A stretch of 64,000 nt of DNA from positions 84,076,923-84,140,922 of the forward strand of contig OX328124.1 in assembly GCA_946811695.1 (NCBI GenBank). Reading direction: 5' to 3'. Positions 60,456-64,000 of this stretch are shown piece after piece (position 1 is the first letter of the stretch; each line of letters starts with the position of its first letter). Below the pieces are notes generated by a model, which worked only from the letters and a program-made list of their open reading frames with translations, was not told the origin of the DNA and did no database searches. A program made the position numbers and the translations under genes. The stretch is from Gonocerus acuteangulatus. Its lineage: Eukaryota; Arthropoda; Insecta; Hemiptera; Coreidae.

Positions 60456-61876
60456 TACGTTGGACAACATTAAATCATAGGATGTCTATGTTCTCATCGA
60501 GGTGGCTATAAAACTCTCTCTTAGTATTCTATGGCTACTTCTTAATCTAGCAGATATCTTGCAACACAATTCACACTACCACATGCTTTTACTATCAAAG
60601 AGGCCAAGGAGTTTTCGATTAGCATTGTCTTTTTTTCCTGGGGACAAGTATAGGCTTTTATAATTATTTTTCTGTTGCGGTAAGACCAGATTTTCACGAG
60701 ATAAAAAGCATATCACATTCTTATAATTAAGAAAAATTGTTATGACTTAATTCATGACTTAGATATATATGCAATATTCTTGAAAGTGAAGAATGTTTTA
60801 TGTTAAAAAAAGTCCGTCACGCAGGAGCTGCATAACTAAGCACTTTCCTCAGAATTCGGGTAGTGTAGACTGCTTTCCAGAACAATTTGCTTAAAATATC
60901 CTACATAAATAAAATAAAAACATGAATAGTTCTCTTTTAAATTTGTAATGAGTAACTGATCAATTATTACTTTGCTTCCAGAGTTATCTTTACACATGGT
61001 ACCTATTACACTACGTAATAAATACAAAAAACCTCATATTATCGTATTTTGATCTAACGCAGGAACAGGATACAGTCACTCTAGTGGTAGAAAGCGCTCC
61101 TTGCGGCGGCTTTGTGAACCTACGTCTGGCGGGCTTTTCTATAGAAATATATTACAAATTAAACCCCCGCTTTCCAATTGACCGATTCAGCTCATTTTTA
61201 CCACACTTCTTTCTAATGAGTTACCCATGACGTATACCGCGTTTCGTTACAATACAGCAGAAATTACGACCGGTATGAGTATATTAGGAATTTGGGTCCG
61301 GAGTAACCCCCCCCCCCGTCTAATGAACTGATTTTGTTTATTTTTACAACACATATTTACCTGTAGATTACCACTACGAATACCGAGGTTCGTCAAAATA
61401 TACCAAAAATCACGGCTGGTAGAGGCGAATTGGTATTGTGGGTCCGGAGTAAACCCCCCCTCCTAATGAACCGATTTAGTTTATTTTTACAACACATATT
61501 TACCTGTGGATTACCACTACGAATACCGAGTTTCGTCGAAATATACCAAAAATCACGGCTGCTAGTGGCGAATTGGTATTGTGGGTCCGGAGTAAACCCC
61601 CCTTTCTAATGAACCGATTTAGTTCATTTTTATATCTCACTTTTCTCTCTATATTACCACTACGAATACCAAGTTTCGTTGAAATATAAGAAATATTACG
61701 GCTGACATAGTCAAATTAGTGTTTTGGGTTCGGGGTAAACCCCCCCTTCCGGTGGACCGACTTTGGTGGTTAACGAACTCGTTCAATCGTTTGCTAATTG
61801 AATGCTATATACCAAGTTTCGTGACGAAAAAACAAAAACTCTGGCCGCTATCGTGTTAACAGACACATATATATAA

Positions 61877-63589
61877 AGGGTGTCCCGTAAATGTCTAGTC
61901 ATATTGTGAGGGGTGATAGAGGACCCTTAGGGGAACAAAAAATGTTCTATGACGATTTCCCGAATTCTCGCCCATAAGGGAGAAAACGTCGTTTTATTGT
62001 TTTTTCGAGACAAACGTACTTTTTAGAAGAATAATCGTTGTAGCTCCGTCCCAGGTGGTACTATTAAAAAGGGTGTGAAACCAATCGAAAGCTGAGTAAA
62101 TTTACTATAAGACTAGTTGAGAGTAAACGTAAAAATGAATGAATGTAAGTATGTATATCTTACTAAAAGAAGGCAATTCTAAATTTCCTGACATTTTATT
62201 GATATTTCTTTCCAGCGTTACTCCTCAATAAGCAGGATCTGAGATTTCCGGGTTTCAGAAAAACTTCCTCATTTAACCAGCTTTCCATTCATGTATCACA
62301 ACCCTGTGTTATTGAAGTACTTGAACGATTTAAGAACAAAAGTTTTAAAAAAAAACATGGATCTGTAAAAAGAAAATTATATTTTTTTCTTCAATTTATT
62401 CAAAAAGCTGAAGGGAAATATTTTTTTAATAAATGTTAAGTAAATATTTACTTAAAAGAATAAAAAAAATTACTTCCACGGATATAAAAAAAAATCCTAA
62501 AACAGTAAATGAATAAAATACACATTTATTTTGAATTTATTAATTCTGGTAACTAATACTGGGTCCAGGAGGCGGCCATTAAGGAACCCCAACCATACAT
62601 TAACCTCAGAAATTACTATTTTTACCTATATCACGCATTTGAACACATTTTTACAGGACTATGTACATATTATTTATGAGGGATAGAATTTTTAATTACC
62701 ACAACGAAAACGCATGGGCTCAGAATCCCAGTGAGTTTCACAAGCGTAGCCATCAGTATTAATTTAAGGTAAAGCATTTGTTTTATAAATATAAGTACCT
62801 GTAAAAATGTGTACAAATGCGTGATATAGGTAAAAATAGTAATTTTTGAGGTTAATGTATGGTTGGGGTTCCTTAATGGCCGCCTCCTGGACCCAGTAAT
62901 AGTTACCTGAATTAACAAATTTAAAATAAATGTGTATTTTATTTATTTACTGTTTTAGGAATTTTTTTTATATTCGTGGAAGTAATTTTTTTTTATTCTT
63001 TAAGTAAATATTTACTTAATATTTATGTAAAAATTTATAAAAAAAATATTTCCCTTCAGCTTTTTGAATAAACTGAAGAAAAAAATATAATTTTCTTTTC
63101 ACAGATCCATGTTTTTTTTAAAACATTTGTACTTAAACCGTTCAAATACTTCAATAACACAGGGTTGTGATACATGAATGGAAAGCTGGTTAAATGAAGA
63201 CGTTTTTCTGAAACCCGGAAATCTCAGATCCTGCCCATTGAGGAGTAACGCTGGAAAGAAATATCAATAAAATGTCAGGAAATTTAGAATTGCCTTCTTT
63301 TTGTAAGATATACATACTTACATTCATTCATTTTTACGTTTACTCCCAACTAGTCTTATAGTAAATTTACTCAGCTTTCGATGGGTTTCACTCCCTTTCT
63401 AGTAGTACCACCTGGGACGGAGCTACAACGATTATGTTTCTAAAAACCATGTTTGTCTCGATAAAACAATAAAACGACGTTTTCTCCCTTATGGGCGAGA
63501 ATTCGGGAAATCGTCATAGAACATTTTTTGTTCCCCCAAAGGTCCTCTATCACTCCTCTCAATATGACTAGACATTTACGGGACACCCT
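61877..63589. mobile_element. 1.7-kb foldback element nested in the dispersed element
   Basis: The termini AGGGTGTCCCGTAAATG (left) and CATTTACGGGACACCCT (right) are exact inverted repeats. The complementarity continues with few differences for ~780-790 bp per arm (61877-62657 and 62798-63589), leaving a ~140-bp unpaired centre. Insertion into a TA-rich site hides the target duplication. No transposase frame was found, so it is non-autonomous. High arm similarity implies a relatively young insertion or arm-to-arm conversion. Confidence 0.8.
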
Positions 63590-63604
63590 GTATATATATA
63601 TATA

Positions 63605-63656
<52 letters not shown>
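63590..63656. repeat. (TA)n microsatellite
   Basis: TA run with a TGCA interruption. It corresponds to the TA tract at 53.70-53.74 kb inside copy 1 of the dispersed element, so it travels with that element. Confidence 0.9.
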
Positions 63657-63659
<3 letters not shown>

Positions 63660-63781
63660 TTTAACGGGGGTCATTTTCGGTGTCTACTAGGTAGGATCGA
63701 TAAAGATTTGAAGAAATTTTTCAAAAATTCCGTCATGAGTCCAACCTCAATAGCTACTTTCCTTCGGAGGAAAGTGCTAAA

Positions 63782-64000
63782 ACGCAATAAATATCTATAG
63801 TTATAGACAAAAATAATCACAGGTTGATTGTTTTTCTCTTTTAAACATTATTGTCCATAGACTACAATGGCTATTAGCACCCCCTCTATTGTTTTAATAG
63901 CAGCGGAAAAACCTAATATACAGGTTGATTCCTAAAGTGAATTTTAAGAGGATTATTATGTTTGTCATCAATAATTATTTTAGACCTTCTATGGTCCTGG
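63782..64000. other. Non-coding DNA at the right edge
   Basis: No gene or repeat was recognised. Confidence 0.4.

Larger units (their letters stand above)
60836..63781. mobile_element. Dispersed element, copy 2, split by a foldback insertion
   Basis: The left part (60836-61876) and right part (63590-63781) together match the element at 52958-53893. Shared sequence includes AAGCACTTTCCTCAGAATT at the left and GGAGGAAAGTGCTAAAA at the right. It carries about four to five internal units (CCGGAG at 61445 and 61588, about 143 bp apart, with others near 61300 and 61730), more than copy 1. The interruption lies between CACATATATATAA and the TA tract that are adjacent in copy 1. Confidence 0.65.

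Overview
The window reads as non-coding-dominated genomic DNA of an animal, most likely an arthropod. The reasons are strong AT richness, dense (TA)n microsatellites, canonical GT-AG splice signals, jockey-type non-LTR retrotransposon fragments, tRNA- and 5S-derived SINEs, and Penelope-like debris with hammerhead-type ribozyme motifs. A crustacean is plausible from the microsatellite load, but nothing here is diagnostic. There is no bacterial or organellar architecture: no operons, and almost every long open frame is low-complexity or a chance frame.

The one well-supported host gene segment is a minus-strand coding exon at 14501-14992. It is GC-rich and bounded by a polypyrimidine-AG acceptor and a CAG|GTAAGT donor. 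It encodes the first 161 residues of a nuclear regulator-like protein with basic clusters, acidic/serine stretches and two DLS motifs of CtBP-binding type. A GC-rich island at about 21.32-21.60 kb looks like its promoter and ATG-free 5' leader exon, which would make 14993-21324 the first intron. A short open frame at 2256-2540 on the plus strand repeats the exon's C-terminal signature (VPIS-N/D-FSSG) with different codons, so a related exon may lie 12 kb away.

Most other structure is mobile-element debris. 0-9 kb: a TA-flanked MITE (271-536), a hAT-type foldback MITE with a perfect 8-bp target duplication (3007-3435), a 21-bp tandem array (4122-4366), a Penelope-like fragment with a nearly complete hammerhead motif (5237-5432) and a tRNA-type SINE (6588-6930). 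18-32 kb: 23-bp and 64-bp tandem arrays, an inverted Penelope-like element with hammerhead motifs (24791-25106), a TIR element (25215-25410) and a 5S-rRNA-derived SINE (29908-30060). 32-47 kb: a second 5S-SINE inside a dispersed repeat, several foldback elements, a jockey-type pol C-terminus (41126-41503), a large GA tract and a reverse-transcriptase scrap (46068-46166). 48-64 kb: a palindromic Penelope-like element (50547-50876), two copies of a dispersed element carrying ~143-bp internal repeats (52958-53893; 60836-63781), the second interrupted by a 1.7-kb foldback element (61877-63589), a complete SINE with a perfect 10-bp target duplication (57521-57736), and another jockey-type fragment (59125-59340).

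Stretches not listed individually are AT-rich DNA in which I see no coding, RNA or repeat signal. Repeat boundaries come from aligning copies by eye and are approximate unless a duplication or terminal repeat fixes them.
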